In this document: positions 12,601 through 23,918 of the stretch, piece by piece | How the letters are laid out: each line of letters starts with the position of its first letter | Numbering within the stretch: position 1 is the stretch's first letter | The notes under the pieces: model-generated | The model's input: only the letters and a program-made list of their open reading frames with translations | Databases searched by the model: none | What the model was told of the DNA's origin: nothing | DNA from: Bursaphelenchus xylophilus | Taxonomy: Eukaryota > Nematoda > Chromadorea > Rhabditida > Aphelenchoididae | Assembly: GCA_904066235.2 (NCBI GenBank) | Contig: CAJFCV020000001.1 | Location: 5,270,001-5,334,000, forward strand | Length of the DNA stretch: 64,000 bases | Direction: 5' to 3' | Position numbers and translations under genes: made by a program

Positions 12601-13984
12601 TCTAAAAAAATCGAATTTAAGGTTTAGCATTACAATTATATATATTTTCACACTACCTATATACCTATTCAAGCAACAAGTCGACCAAAAACATACCAAA
12701 TTTTCTATTTTTATCCCATTCTGTTCCTTGTTTTGTTTACAACTTTTTCACCTTCTAATGTTTGCTTGAAACCAACTTCCAAATCGCCTTCTAATCAGTT
12801 CACATTACACTTTCAAAGTTTCTCCACACCTCTGCTTCTGTTTGCGTATCTTTGCCATCAATCATCATTTTTGTTCATAACGGATAATACAAATTTTGTC
12901 TCAAAAATTCAGACTTTGTTTTTTAGTGGCTAAAACAAAGTCTGATATACATTGAAAGGTCACAACTGCCATTTCGCAATACTATTTTATGCACAAAATG
13001 AGAATATACTCGAAGAAATTGAGTGATTTTTCCTATGTCATCATAGATAACATAGGTGGCATTTTTGATCTCAAAAAAATATTGCAAGTGTCTAAAATAA
13101 GGTTAGTTCGGATTATAAAGCCATATTTAGTCCATGCTACCACTATCTCACTGAAAACTTAAGTAGCTGAAGATTTATTGCTGTTTCTATACCTGATCCT
13201 TATGGATAATATAACTTTTGTTTAATATTTCAATTTATATCCTTAAATAATCCAAAATAATGTCAGGTATGTTTCCTATGATATTTTCAACGTAACAGAC
13301 AATAATCTTTTGTATTAATCACTTCCAAGTACCCTCGTTTCTCCAATTCTCCAATAACAATCCCCACGTCCCCATCAATCATCCCCCAGTCCCCCAAACA
13401 ACGTGGATTCCCCGTTCGTTGGGGGATTCTGAAGTCGATGCGCCGCTTCTTTGACCGTTCTCTCGACTGTTCAAGGCGATTCTCAGCTGGCGCTGCAAAC
13501 CCGAAGAAACCCGGAAACTGGGAGCTAAAGCAAAGTCGATGCCCTCAAGCTGTAATAATGGACCGAGAACGAAACGGGACGACCATCGGTTCTCTGGGTG
13601 CTTTGTGGGTGTAAACGAACAATAATAAAGTTGTAAATCATAAGGGCAATACGTAAAGATCGGACAATTACAACGATGTGGACGGAAACGAATGAAAAGT
13701 TAAATTTATCAGGTAGGGAAGTGCAAGCAGCAGCCAAAAATTTATCCTCGATGTTACTACGTGAAATGATAAAGCGTAAAAATTTTAAAAAAGTCATGAA
13801 AACATTCCATGGCTGACAAATGTAAATACAAATTAAGGTGTACGTTACAGTAGCCTAAAACTAAAATACGAAATTTAAATTTGATAATTGTAGTGCAAAA
13901 TCCCTTGAAGAAAGTTCCAAGATCTAATAGAAAACTTGAATTTGAATTTTCAAATTCCCGCCAAATCCTGGCATTGTGTTCTAA

Positions 13985-15112
13985 CAAGGAAAGTACTTTT
14001 ATGGGGGCTCCTACTTTTTGACGGGACATATCTCAAAAAATCAGAAAAAATGTGCTGATCAAGGATATATAAATCTTAGCTGCCCATTTTAGGTTTTTAG
14101 GGGTGAAAATGCCCAAAAACTGGCTTAATTCCCCCACAAAAGGCGCAGCACGTCAAGAAAAAATAAAACAAAAGCGCTCAAGCAATGAAAAATTCTTGGC
14201 ATTCTGTTTGATCTCAAAGACAATTTTTTGCTCCAAAGATAGCCTGATTACACGATGAAGATGGGGTAGAATGGGGTTATTGCATACATAAATTTGAAGC
14301 TGGGCTCCTGCTTAACCTGAACATATATATTTCATATAAAAAATTGGTCGTCTTCTATCTGTTTGAAGCCTAAACTAACAACGCCTAAAAAATGTTGCGA
14401 TTTCGAGGATTTCTCTAAGATTTTCCCTCGCCCCTATTTGAAGTTTCGTGGAAACATAGTCTGGAACAAGGCGGATTTTTTGAGCCTAAAACGAAAAAAA
14501 TCAAATGAGCCAGTTTCGAGATAGAAAATCTCTTCGTTTTGCGCAATATTTCGTCTTTCCTCTGACCTCGTCCAAAAAAACTGTCATTGAGACGGATTTT
14601 TTGGACACTTCCGTAAGCAGAAACAGAATGCCAACTTTCGTGTTGACAGATAACCCTTTGAGCGCAAAATCTTGACGTGCGCAGGCATTCGAAACGATAA
14701 AAACCGCAGTCGGTCTCTTCCTTCGGAAGAGAGCGGTGTGGCCGAGTGGCTAGGGCCGTAGTCTGGGAATCAAGAGGGGGAACGCCGCACGGGTTCGATA
14801 TCCCTTTTGGGCCGAATCAACTTTTTTGAAGATGAAGGTCGGAAAAATAAATTTTTGTGCCAAGACTGATTTATTACGTCTTAGAAACTCAATAAACATC
14901 ATTTTAAGCCAAAATTAAAATTGTAAACCTGTGAAAAATTAAGCGAAAAGGGGTTCATATAGGTCTTTAAGTCAACTTCCGATTGAGTTTTCACCCCTAA
15001 AAACCTAAAATGGGCAGCTAAGATTTATATATCCTTGATCAGCACATTTTTTCTGATTTTTTGAGATATGTCCCGTCAAAAAGTAGGAGCCCCCATAAAA
15101 GTACTTTGCTTG
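13985..15112. mobile_element. 1.1 kb inverted-repeat element with TAA target duplication and a tRNA-like core
   Basis: Arms at 13985 to about 14110 and about 14987 to 15112 are near-perfect inverted copies. The ends read CAAGGAAAGTACTTTTATGG and CAAGCAAAGTACTTTTATGG, closely related to the 2978-3451 element. TAA flanks both ends (13982-13984 and 15113-15115). The interior has no open frame resembling a transposase but carries a tRNA-like sequence at 14733-14815. Probably a non-autonomous PIF/Harbinger-like element; the superfamily is inferred from the target duplication only. Confidence 0.8.
14733..14815 (+). pseudogene. tRNA-like sequence (Ser/Leu type) inside an inverted-repeat element
   Basis: A-box-like TGGCCGAGTGGC and B-box-like GGGTTCGATATCC have the layout of a long-variable-arm tRNA. 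The acceptor and anticodon stems do not pair (for example TAGTC opposite CAAGA), so a functional tRNA is unlikely. It is preceded by a UUCG-type hairpin, CTCTTCCTTCGGAAGAG at 14714-14730, and then GAGCGGTGT. A similar leader precedes the tRNA-like sequence at 45800. Confidence 0.55.
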
Positions 15113-15115
15113 TAA

Positions 15116-17866
15116 GTCCTTGAATACACTAGAAAAGGCCGTCACGGCGTAGTAGATGGTTTACAAGGGCATTTGCATGTCCAAATGAGCATCAACCCGC
15201 AGATCTAAACCCACTAGACCAATATATTACACTTGACGCATCAATAAAAGAATTGTAAATTTCTTCTAAAAATATGTAAAAACTGTCTTCAAAATTTATC
15301 AGAATAGCGTATATGCAGGATAAAAAATGTGCTGAGTACAAAAGTTTTCATCCTGGAAGTTGTCATGGAAAGCTACAATACTTTCTTATATTACACTTCT
15401 TTAGCTCAATGTCATAACCAAAACTCCCCCTTATCCCAGACTCCATTCAGACTAGAAGTCAAATTTCGCCGAAATCAAATTGTTAAATTGTGTGTTCGGC
15501 TATTCGCAACTTTTAATCAAATTCTTGTCTTGCAGGTTATCGAAAAAAAGGATATTAATCATGATGACCTGATCTGTTTTCGAACACAAAACTTTCGGAA
15601 GAAGAAACTGAGCCGAAGACTTTGTATTTTATGCTTTATAAGGGCAGACTGTAGTCTTTACAAGGCCTACAATGTCTGAGAATAAAAATGTGATGGGATT
15701 ACTTTCTTCGGGGATTACTATTTACGTTGGAAAAGTTGTCAAACTCTTGTTTAATTGACAAAATTAGAAGGAAATCAACTTTTTAAGGTTCCGAGACTGA
15801 TTTACAATTAAATTTAAGGCTATACAAATTGAAAACAAACCGTATTTTAACTTAAAAATCAATTTTTACACATTTTTGGACAAAAAATAGTTGCAATTAC
15901 AACTTAACGGCTTTACTTGTAAAAATAAAACAAGATTCTACTGCTAAGAAATACCAAGAGTAGTTCAACCAAAGTTTAATCATCTTTTAAAATCACCTCT
16001 TTTTACACTGTAACAAAGATCACGGGATTTCGGTTACCTTTAAAATTTTTTAAATTGTAAAGTGTAAATTGATTGGATTATTGTGGTAAAATTCCGCGAA
16101 GAAGCATCATCGAATTAATCAGAAAAGTTTGTTTTACGAAACCGACAGTCCCTCTTTGTTATGTTGTAATCACATTAAGCAGCAGTCTGGCTTTGTTCGG
16201 TAATGGGAATTGAAATACGACGGGCAAAGTGCAAAGACCAGATTAAAACAGTTGGGAACTAAATTTGGACGCAAGATGGAGGTGCTTGGAGATACTATAT
16301 AACAGATATCCGCTTTCAAAAGCTTCAGCTTTCGTTGCAGAGGCGCAGTTGAGATATTCGCCTATCTAATATAATATACAGACAGAAGAGACTATGGGAA
16401 ATGAAGAGAGTGGGTCACAGAAATGACCAGCTCTTTTGGAAAACGGTGACTTTTGTTTTATACTCCGCGCCAAAAGTTTTGACCCCCTTCTAACTCATTC
16501 TAAAGTGTACCAATTTGGACGAAATTTGGTACGCAGTCTACTGACAACCCAGTAATAAAGAATATCATATTAAGACAACCCATATAGCTGTATTTCAAAA
16601 TCCAGGGACAGTTTTTAAAAATCACTTCAAAAAAGGGGACAAAAGGTTTGACCTCCCTTTAAAAAAGTGCAATATTGCCAGCGGATGCAGCCCGAACCTT
16701 TCGCAATCGACGTCCCATACCCGAATACAGGTTAACAAACGCTTTTCCGTTGAATGCTTCGTTGCATCTGAGGTTGCAACGCGTTAAACTGATTTTGATG
16801 TAGAGCTGTCCAAAATGATAGAAATATTTTTTTCGCATCGAAAACAGAAACTTGTACCTTATTGGGACGGGCCTCAAAATCGCGTTAAAATTTTTGGGGA
16901 ATCACTTACGTATATGCAGATATGAATACATCATCAAAATTTTGCGCAAATCTAGACCCCTAGAAAAAAGATTATCTTTGCCTGTTATCTAATTGCCATG
17001 CTGAACTTGAACCGAATCACATTACAAATTCAAGTCCAAACTCTGACATTTACTGCTAACTTTACAACACCTGGAATAAATATTTTTTACTTGAGACTCT
17101 TTTTTATCGCCCATAAATAGGCAAACTTTGTTCTTTTTATTTACTTGTTATCCAGCTTACTGTATTTTTAGAGTTGCGATCGTCGTTTTTTACAGCCAAT
17201 CTCTCCCATTTAACCTATTTTATTATCCCCAAAATGGCTTAAATTCCGCAGAGATTGTAAATAGTGAGTTGTTTTCGTGTTCCGTTTATTTAATTACAAG
17301 TTCCGGGTACCCTTGATCGAAAACCAAATCTATTAGCGAGGTTCCTTGATCACCGACTTGTTCTCCATTCCTTTTGTGATCCGTAAAGTACAGCAAATCA
17401 ATTGTTTTTGATTATTTTTTAGTAATTTTATTGTATTCCACTTAGAAGTGACGTCATTTTTACATAAGAGGCGCCAGTCTAATTGGATGGAAGTAGACTA
17501 CACTCTGCAGTCCTACCCCCTACTTTACTGCTAATTAGCGGCTGATTTCTTTGTTTGTTCCACGTTCTTGACGGGGATTAGTGTAAGAATACAAATGTTG
17601 GATCAAAAAAGAAAGGAATGGCTGTGGAGAGGATACAAACCGGGCATTAGAGGAAGGACTGCATATTAATCTAATCAGTGATGGGTTTGAACACTAAAAC
17701 AATGACAAATAACATTATATTTCGTACAGAAAAGTGAGATTATGATTAAAGAATCAACTTGCAATGGATAATATGATTTTGGTCCCGTAAAACGACAGTG
17801 TATTGTCTTTACAGTAGATGAGGCATTGTAAATGATATTCAAATACTAATTTTCAATCCCAAACCA
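15116..17866. other. intergenic, nothing recognised
   Basis: About 2.75 kb of AT-rich DNA. Open frames (for example 15329-15679 on the plus strand) show no recognisable motif. One GTGTAATATA-type motif lies on the minus strand just inside, at 15221-15235. Confidence 0.5.
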
Positions 17867-18298
17867 TTAAAACACGATTTCTGAGTCACTGAATTAGCCG
17901 TGGACATAGAAAAAAATCGATTTTGAGTTTTTTGTTTTAAAATGACCGTAGGCATCTAATAAACATATGACTGAAATATTTTTGTCTAATTCTACCATTA
18001 ACCTACTGTAATTTACAATTTAATGTTTTTACAGTAATCGACTATTACTCCAAAACTACGCATCGGAAATAGCTGAATTTGAGAATACTTATGTTTTAGC
18101 ACATGCTCGTCAAAGTGAATACAAAATTTTGGCACTCAGTTTACTGTAACATACCGCAATGTTGGTTCGGCCGCACAAAAACGGCCATAAAAAAGTTGTT
18201 TCTGAAAACCCGCAGCTGATTTTTACATATGTTAATCAGCGTAAAATTCTGCCCTATACACATTAAAAAAAAGTTTAAAAAGTGGTGCCCCGATTTTC

Positions 18299-18364
18299 GT
18301 GGTGTAGTGGATTTTGGTCAAGTTTAGTAATCCGAAGGTCGCGGGTTCGATCCCCGTGGAACCA
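18299..18364 (+). pseudogene. tRNA-Thr(AGT)-like sequence, left arm of palindrome 1
   Basis: GGTGTAGTGG resembles an A box, TTTAGTAATCCGAAGG an anticodon arm with AGT in the loop, and GCGGGTTCGATCCCCG is a perfect T arm and B box, followed by TGGAACC. The 5' side does not pair with TGGAACC, and the anticodon stem is broken, so it is not a functional tRNA. The B box could still recruit TFIIIC. Confidence 0.6.
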
Positions 18365-18901
18365 AAATCTGTAAAACCGCACAAAACTTCAAAAAATCGT
18401 GTCGAGGGGAATTGGTAATATACATGCAGAGTACCAAAAACTGTATCATGGGTTATTCGCAAATTAGAAGGCATTTTTCGGAGTTAAAATGATTATTTTG
18501 GTCTTCGTGGATTCTGGCCTAAATTTAGTTAAGCAAAATGGCTAAAAATGATAATATATACGTTTTCTAGCCTTCTGAGTTCAATGGACCGAATGTTTCG
18601 GACCTAGGATTACTGTAACATGGCGAAAAAAGGATTTCGGCCGCTAAAATCGGCCGTAAAACTGTTCATTGCGAGTATACGCAGCTAATTCTTCGATTTT
18701 TCGAATCAGCATGAAATTCCACACTAGCGTCACTCAAAGTTGACTTTCTACGTTAAACACTTTTTTCACTGTGGTGAATTACTTTCAACTTTGAAAATTA
18801 GAAATAAAACTACATTAGTTCTTGATTAAGCCAAAAATACTTCAAATCTGATATTACCAATTCCCCTCGACACGATTTTTTGAAGTTTTGTGCGGTTTTA
18901 C

Positions 18902-18970
18902 AGATTTTGGTTCCACGGGGATCGAACCCGCGACCTTCGGATTACTAAACTTGAACAAAATCCAATACAC
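18902..18970 (-). pseudogene. tRNA-Thr(AGT)-like sequence, right arm of palindrome 1
   Basis: Inverted near-copy of 18299-18364, with the same T arm CGGGGATCGAACCCGCG on the plus strand. Small differences (for example AACAAAATCCAATACACC against the left arm) show the arms have diverged slightly. Confidence 0.6.
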
Positions 18971-19861
18971 CACGAAAATCGGGGCACCACTTTTTAAACT
19001 TTTTTTTAATGTGTATAGGGCAGAATTTTACGCTGATTAACATATGTAAAAATCAGCTGCGGGTTTTCAGAAACAACTTTTTTATGGCCGTTTTTGTGCG
19101 GCCGAACCAACATTGCGGTATGTTACAGTAACCTGAGTGCCAAAATTTTGTATTCACTTTGACGAGCATGTGCTAAAACATAAGTATTCTCAATTTCAGC
19201 TATTTCCGATGCGTAGTTTTGGAGTAATAGTCGATTACTGTAAAAACATTAAATTGTAAATTACAGTAGGTTAATGGGAGAATTAGACAAAAATATTTCA
19301 GCCATATGTTTACTGGATGTCTACGGTCATTTTAAAACAAAAAACTCAAAATCGATTTTTTTCTATGTCCAGGCCCAATTGGCGGCTGATTCAGTGACTC
19401 AGAAATCGTGTTTTAATTAAAAGACGATTTTTGGCTCGCTGCGTCAGCCAATACAAGGGGCCGGACATTCAAAAAATTTTTTTTTGAGTTTTTTGGCCTA
19501 AAATGTTGGTATAGGTCACTAAAACAGATTCCCAAAATTTTTTTGCCCAGTGATGCCCGGAAGGTAGAAATTTGCATACGGTTATAACCATCCTTCTGAG
19601 CTCTGCTGTTGCCGTCGCAATAAAGAAAACTCGACGAAACCGACACCATATAGGTTTTGGTGGATGGCAAATTCAAAAATCGCAATTTCAAGTTAGTAGG
19701 ATTACTGTAACATACAGTTTTTGACCATCGGTCGATAAAAATCGACCGTATCTCCTTCAAATCAAAAATCCCACAAGATTTTATTGCAGATTTGGAATCA
19801 GCGTAAAATTCTGGTCTAGAAACATGTAATTTGCATTCTTGATTCCGTGGCAGATAAATCA

Positions 19862-19923
19862 TGGCGCAGTGGGTTTTGACGAAAACTAGTAATCTGACGA
19901 CCCTGGTTCGATCCCCGCTGGAG
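19862..19923 (+). pseudogene. tRNA-Thr(AGT)-like sequence, left arm of palindrome 2
   Basis: TGGCGCAGTGGGTTTTGAC is A-box-like, ACTAGTAATCTG places AGT in an anticodon-like loop, and CCTGGTTCGATCCCCG is a B box. It starts 51 bp after the AATCAGCGTAAAATTC box, against 50 bp in palindrome 1. Acceptor stem pairing is absent. Confidence 0.6.
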
Positions 19924-20762
19924 ACAAATATTGTAAAAAATATGGAAATGACATTTAATGGAATTATGAGGGTTGTATGAGCAACGCTAGGTATTTTTAG
20001 ACATCATTGGAACATGAATTTAAGGTTAGAACAGGGTTTATATTATTTTAGTCTCGGAATCCGTGAAAAATAAAACTGCTTCAAACGGGCTGAAATTGAT
20101 ATCACCTATTCTAGGCCTAATTCTAAGAAACTTTTACGTTAACTTTTTTTTCTTAGATTACTGTAACGTGGATTACGGTAACATAAAACCCAATTTTGTT
20201 TTTTCATACCACAAGGCGCAGAGCCATCGGAATGTCACGAAGATTGTAGGAATGGTTAAGAACGAGTGGGTTTGCGAACTAACAGTTCGTTTATGGCCGT
20301 ATGTTTTGAAATACCTGAGTTATCTAACACAATATCACCAATGGATGATGAGATTAATTCAGACTGAAAATGAGTTAGAATTGCATTTTAAATATGAGGC
20401 ATGCCCGCTTTCTGCCGTTTGAATAATGTAGCCAAAAAAAATTTAAATTTTATGCGAAAATTTTGAAGAAATCGCCTTTAAGGAGGCCGAGCTTTTTGTT
20501 ACCGTAATCCACGTTACAGTAATCTAAGAAAAAAAAGTTAACGTAAAAGTTTCTTAGAATTAGGCCTACAATAGGTGATATCAATTTCAGCCCGTTTGAA
20601 GCAGTTTTATTTTTCACGGATTCCGAGACTAAAATAATATAAACCCTGTTCTAACCTTAAATTCATGTTCCATTGATGTCTAAAAATACCTAGCGTTGTT
20701 CATATAACCCTCATAATTCCATTAAATGTCATTTCCATATTTTTTACAATATTTGTCTTCAG

Positions 20763-20820
20763 CGGGGATCGAACCAGGGTCGTCAGATTACTAGTTTTCG
20801 TCAAAACCCACTGCGCCATG
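20763..20820 (-). pseudogene. tRNA-Thr(AGT)-like sequence, right arm of palindrome 2
   Basis: Inverted copy of 19862-19923; the plus strand reads CGGGGATCGAACCAGGG, then GATTACTAGTTTTCG. Confidence 0.6.
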
Positions 20821-21252
20821 ATTTATCTGCCACGGAATCAAGAATGCAAATTACATGTTTCTAGACCAGAATTTTACGCTGATTCCAAATCTGCAATAAA
20901 ATCTTGTGGGATTTTTGATTTGAAGGAGATACGGTCGATTTTTATCGACCGAAGGTCAAAAACTGCATGTTACAGTAATCCTACCAACTGGAAATTGCGA
21001 TTTTTGAATTCGCCATCCACCAAAACCTATATGATGTCGTTTTCGTCAAGCTGTCTTTATTGCGACGGCAACAGCAGAGCTCAGAAGGACGGTTATAACC
21101 GTATGCAAATTTCTACCTTCCGGGCATCACTGGGCAAAAAAAATTTGAGAATGTGTTTTAGTGACCTATACCAACATTTTAGGCTAAAAAACTCAAAAAA
21201 ATTTTTTTTGAATGTCCGCGGCTGACGCAGCGAGCCAAAAATCGTCTTTTAA

Positions 21253-23639
21253 AAGAGAGTTTTTTACAAACTGAAGCTTCCCTCCAAGGGGCCCGGACAT
21301 TGTTGCAACGACCATCACCAAATTTCTTGAAACTTGGCCAGTAGAAGGGCCTGAGCATGCTGATGAAAAGCGAAGAAGGGTTTCGCGAAATTTCAACCAG
21401 TCCGGGATTACTGTAACAATTTGGGTTTTGTAAAGCAGCCGTTGTCACGGACCGGGCGATCGCCCTACGGGGCTGATACTTCTTGTCTGTATGTTTTCGA
21501 ACATGGCCAACATTTTTCTAATTGAAACTTTTTTTGTATCTTTTCGTCTTTTGGTAGTACCGTAATCGTCATGATACCATATCGATTACTGTCAAAAATT
21601 GGTACAAGTGTAACAAGTTTTCAAACCTGATTATAAAAGTTGGACACCCTTCCCGTAAAATAAGACAAAAAAATCAAAAATAAAAATATAAGTTTTTGAG
21701 ATATAAGCGTTCAAAGTTGCCATGTTCGGTTACTGTAGGACCAAAAAGGAGATGATCAATTTTCAAACGGTACGATTGATTGCCACGCCTCACCCATTAA
21801 TAGATCAGCCTTAGAAAAATATTTTCAGGTCAAAAAATAAATATTTCAGGCATTTTTTCAGGCTTTATATGATGGTTACTGTAGTTTCTAACTTTTGTCA
21901 ATTTCGCTAACAAATTTATTGGAATGACGAATTTAGACAAGCTATCCGGGTCAGAAACGCGCATACATCATGGAAGGCAAAAATCAGAATCGTAATACTA
22001 CCCATTCCTGAAATAGTGGGAGATTACGGTAGCCGTACCCACTTTTTTCGCTGTTTGGTCGCGGCATTCTTTGGAGCTGCGAGTGTAACAACTTTTGAGC
22101 CCTGAAATTCATTCAGGATGGACAGAAGAGCATTTCAGCAAAAAATCGCGAAAATAAAAGTATAAGTTTTTGAGAAAATCCAGGATTACGGTCATTTTAG
22201 AGGGTTTTTGGGCCGTTTGGCCGCGGCATTCTTTGGAGCTGCGAGTGTAACAACTTTTGAGCCCTGAAATTCATTCAGGATGGATAGAAGAGTATTTCAG
22301 CAAAAAATCGCGAAAATAAAAGTATAAGTTTTTGAGAAAATCCAGGATTACGGTCATTTTAGAGGGTTTTTGGGCCGTTTGGCCGCGGCATTCTTTGGAG
22401 CTGCGAGTGTAACAACTTTTGAGCCCTGAAATTCATTCAGGATGGATAGAAGAGCATTTCAACAAAAAATCGCGAAAATAAAAGTATAAGTTTTTGAGAA
22501 AATTCGGGATTACGGTCATTTCAGGGGATTTCCTCTCCTAAACTACCGTAATCCGGGATTTTCTCAAAAACTTATATTTTTATTCTCGGGCTTTTTTACA
22601 TAGGTACTTTCTAGAGCATCGGGGATGTATTTCAGGCTTCAAAAGTTGTTACACTCGCAGCTCCAAAGAATGCCGCGGCCAAACGGCCCAAAAACCCCTA
22701 AAATGACCGTAATCTGGGATTTTCTCAAAAACTTATACTTTTATTTTCGCGATTTTTTGCTGAAATACTCTTCTATCCATCCTGAATGAATTTCAGGGTT
22801 CAAAAGTTGTTACACTCGCAGCTCCAAAGAATGCCGCGGCCAAACAGCGAAAAAAGTGGGTACGGCTACCGTAATCTCCCACTATTTCAGGAATGGGTAG
22901 TATTACGATTCTGATTTTTGCCTTCCATGATGTATGCGCGTTTCTGACCCGGATAGCTTGTCTAAATTCGTCATTCCAATAAATTTGTTAGCGAAATTGA
23001 CAAAAGTTAGAAACTACAGTAACCATCGTATAAAGCCTCAAATAAAGCCTCAAATATTTATTTTTTGACCTGAAAATATTTTTCTCAGGCTGATCTATTA
23101 ATATGTGAACCGTAGAGATTAATGGAAAAGTTTAAAAATTGATCGTCTCTATTTTGGTCCTACAGTAACCGAACATAGCAACTTTGAACGCTTATATCTC
23201 AAAAACTTATGTTTTTATTTTTGATTTTTTTGTTTTATTTTACGGGAAGGGTGTCCAACTTTTATAATCCGGTTTGAAAACTTGTTACACTCTTTCCAAT
23301 TTTCGGCAGTAATCGATATGGTATCATGACGATTACGGTACTACCGAAAGACGAAAAGATACAAAAAAAGTTTCAATTAGAAAAATGTTGGCCATGTTCG
23401 AAAACATACAGACAAGAAGTTTCGGACCCGTAGGGCGATCACCTGGTCCACGACAACGGCCGCTTTATAAAACACAAAATGTTACAGTAATCCCGAAATA
23501 ATGCAAATTTTGGGAAAACGTTTGACGCTTTTGATGTATGCCTTGTGGGTGTTCTATGAGCCAAATTTGAAGAGTTTCGGTGATGGTCACCGCAACAATG
23601 TCCGGGCCATGCTTCACTTTGTAAAAAAGTCCGTTTTAA
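21253..23639. mobile_element. Long palindrome 3 of 3: TTAA-bounded inverted repeat with 162-bp tandem repeats at its centre
   Basis: Arms run from 21253 to the low 22,500s and from about 22541 to 23635. The left end shares TTAA 21249-21252 with palindrome 2; the right end is TTAA 23636-23639. Inward ends read AAGAGAGTTTTTTACAAAC and, inverted, AACGGACTTTTTTACAAAG. The right arm is shorter because it holds two copies of the central unit where the left holds three. No tRNA-like sequence was seen in this one. Confidence 0.75.
22053..22530 (+). repeat. Three tandem copies of a 162-bp unit
   Basis: Units start at 22053, 22215 and 22377 (GTTTGGYCGCGGCATTC), exactly 162 bp apart and almost identical; unit 1 has a different 5' flank. 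Two inverted copies lie at about 22560-22850 in the right arm. Confidence 0.85.
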
Positions 23640-23685
23640 ATACTGTTGGAAGAACATAAGAAGGCCTCAAATCGCAATAAAAGTA

Positions 23686-23916
23686 CAAGGTGGGGCATCT
23701 TTGTGGCCCGACTTGAATTGGCTATAACTTTTTTAGTTTTTGGCCAAATTTTAAAATTCTTTTTTTCCTGAATCCTAATAAATCGGTATAACATATTTGG
23801 TATTAAACAAAATGGGGACGTCTGAGGATTCAGGGAAAAAAAGAATTTTAATATTTGGCCAAGAGCTAAAAAAGTTATAGCCAATTCAAGTCGGGCCACA
23901 AAGATGCCCCACCCCG
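23686..23916. mobile_element. 231-bp MITE, Tc1/mariner-like, TA target duplication
   Basis: Terminal inverted repeats of about 80 bp begin CAAGGTGGGGCATCTTTGTG, and the right end is its inverse (CACAAAGATGCCCCACCCCG). TA flanks both sides (23684-23685 and 23917-23918). The same arms bound the element at 48488-49552, where the ends are CAGGGTGGGGCATC. CAGGGTG ends with TA duplication are typical of Tc1/mariner. Confidence 0.85.
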
Positions 23917-23918
23917 TA

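Larger units (their letters stand above)
6785..13981. other. Gene-poor region, mostly unexplained
   Basis: About 7.2 kb with no convincing multi-exon gene. It holds several AP-2-like palindromes (separate entries), a GC-richer block at about 8090-8460 with a TATATATA-like run at 8100, a possible isolated exon at 9362-9610, and a second GC-richer block at about 13370-13620. Short TTACTGTA / TTACAGTA motifs are scattered throughout. The rest is AT-rich with no recognisable element. Confidence 0.5.
17867..19416. mobile_element. Long palindrome 1 of 3: TTAA-bounded inverted repeat with a tRNA-like module in each arm
   Basis: Arms of roughly 550 bp (about 17871-18424 and about 18852-19412) are inverted near-copies around a spacer of about 430 bp. 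Each end is TTAA followed inward by AACACGATTTCTGAGTCAC (17867-17889, and inverted at the right end). Each arm carries in order a TTACTGTAACAT box, a short GGCCG/CGGCC hairpin, AATCAGCGTAAAATTC and a tRNA-like sequence. A diverged third copy of the module without the tRNA lies in the spacer at 18608-18719. TTAA target duplications are typical of piggyBac-type transposition; that assignment is inference. Confidence 0.8.
19417..21252. mobile_element. Long palindrome 2 of 3: TTAA-bounded inverted repeat with a tRNA-like module in each arm
   Basis: Arms of roughly 765 bp (about 19421-20187 and about 20497-21248) are inverted near-copies around a spacer of about 310 bp. Ends read TTAA then AAGACGATTTTTGGCTCGC inward. 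It abuts palindrome 1, the junction being TTAATTAA at 19413-19420. Each arm holds an ATTACTGTAACAT-type box, an 8-bp hairpin CGGTCGAT/ATCGACCG, AATCAGCGTAAAATTC and a tRNA-like sequence, in the same order and spacing as palindrome 1. Open frames of 149 codons (minus, 19413-19862) and 135 codons (plus, 20818-21225) mirror each other in the arms; most of their differences change the residue. Confidence 0.8.

Noticed and set aside
18299..18364. Functional tRNA-Thr
   Set aside because: The T arm is perfect, but the acceptor stem has no 5' partner and the anticodon stem does not pair. Kept only as tRNA-like.
20063..20422. 119-codon open frame (+) across the spacer of palindrome 2
   Set aside because: It runs from arm to spacer, has no motif, and its arm part is repeat sequence.
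22053..22530. CRISPR-like array
   Set aside because: The repeat unit is 162 bp with no variable spacers, in a eukaryote; it is a plain tandem repeat.
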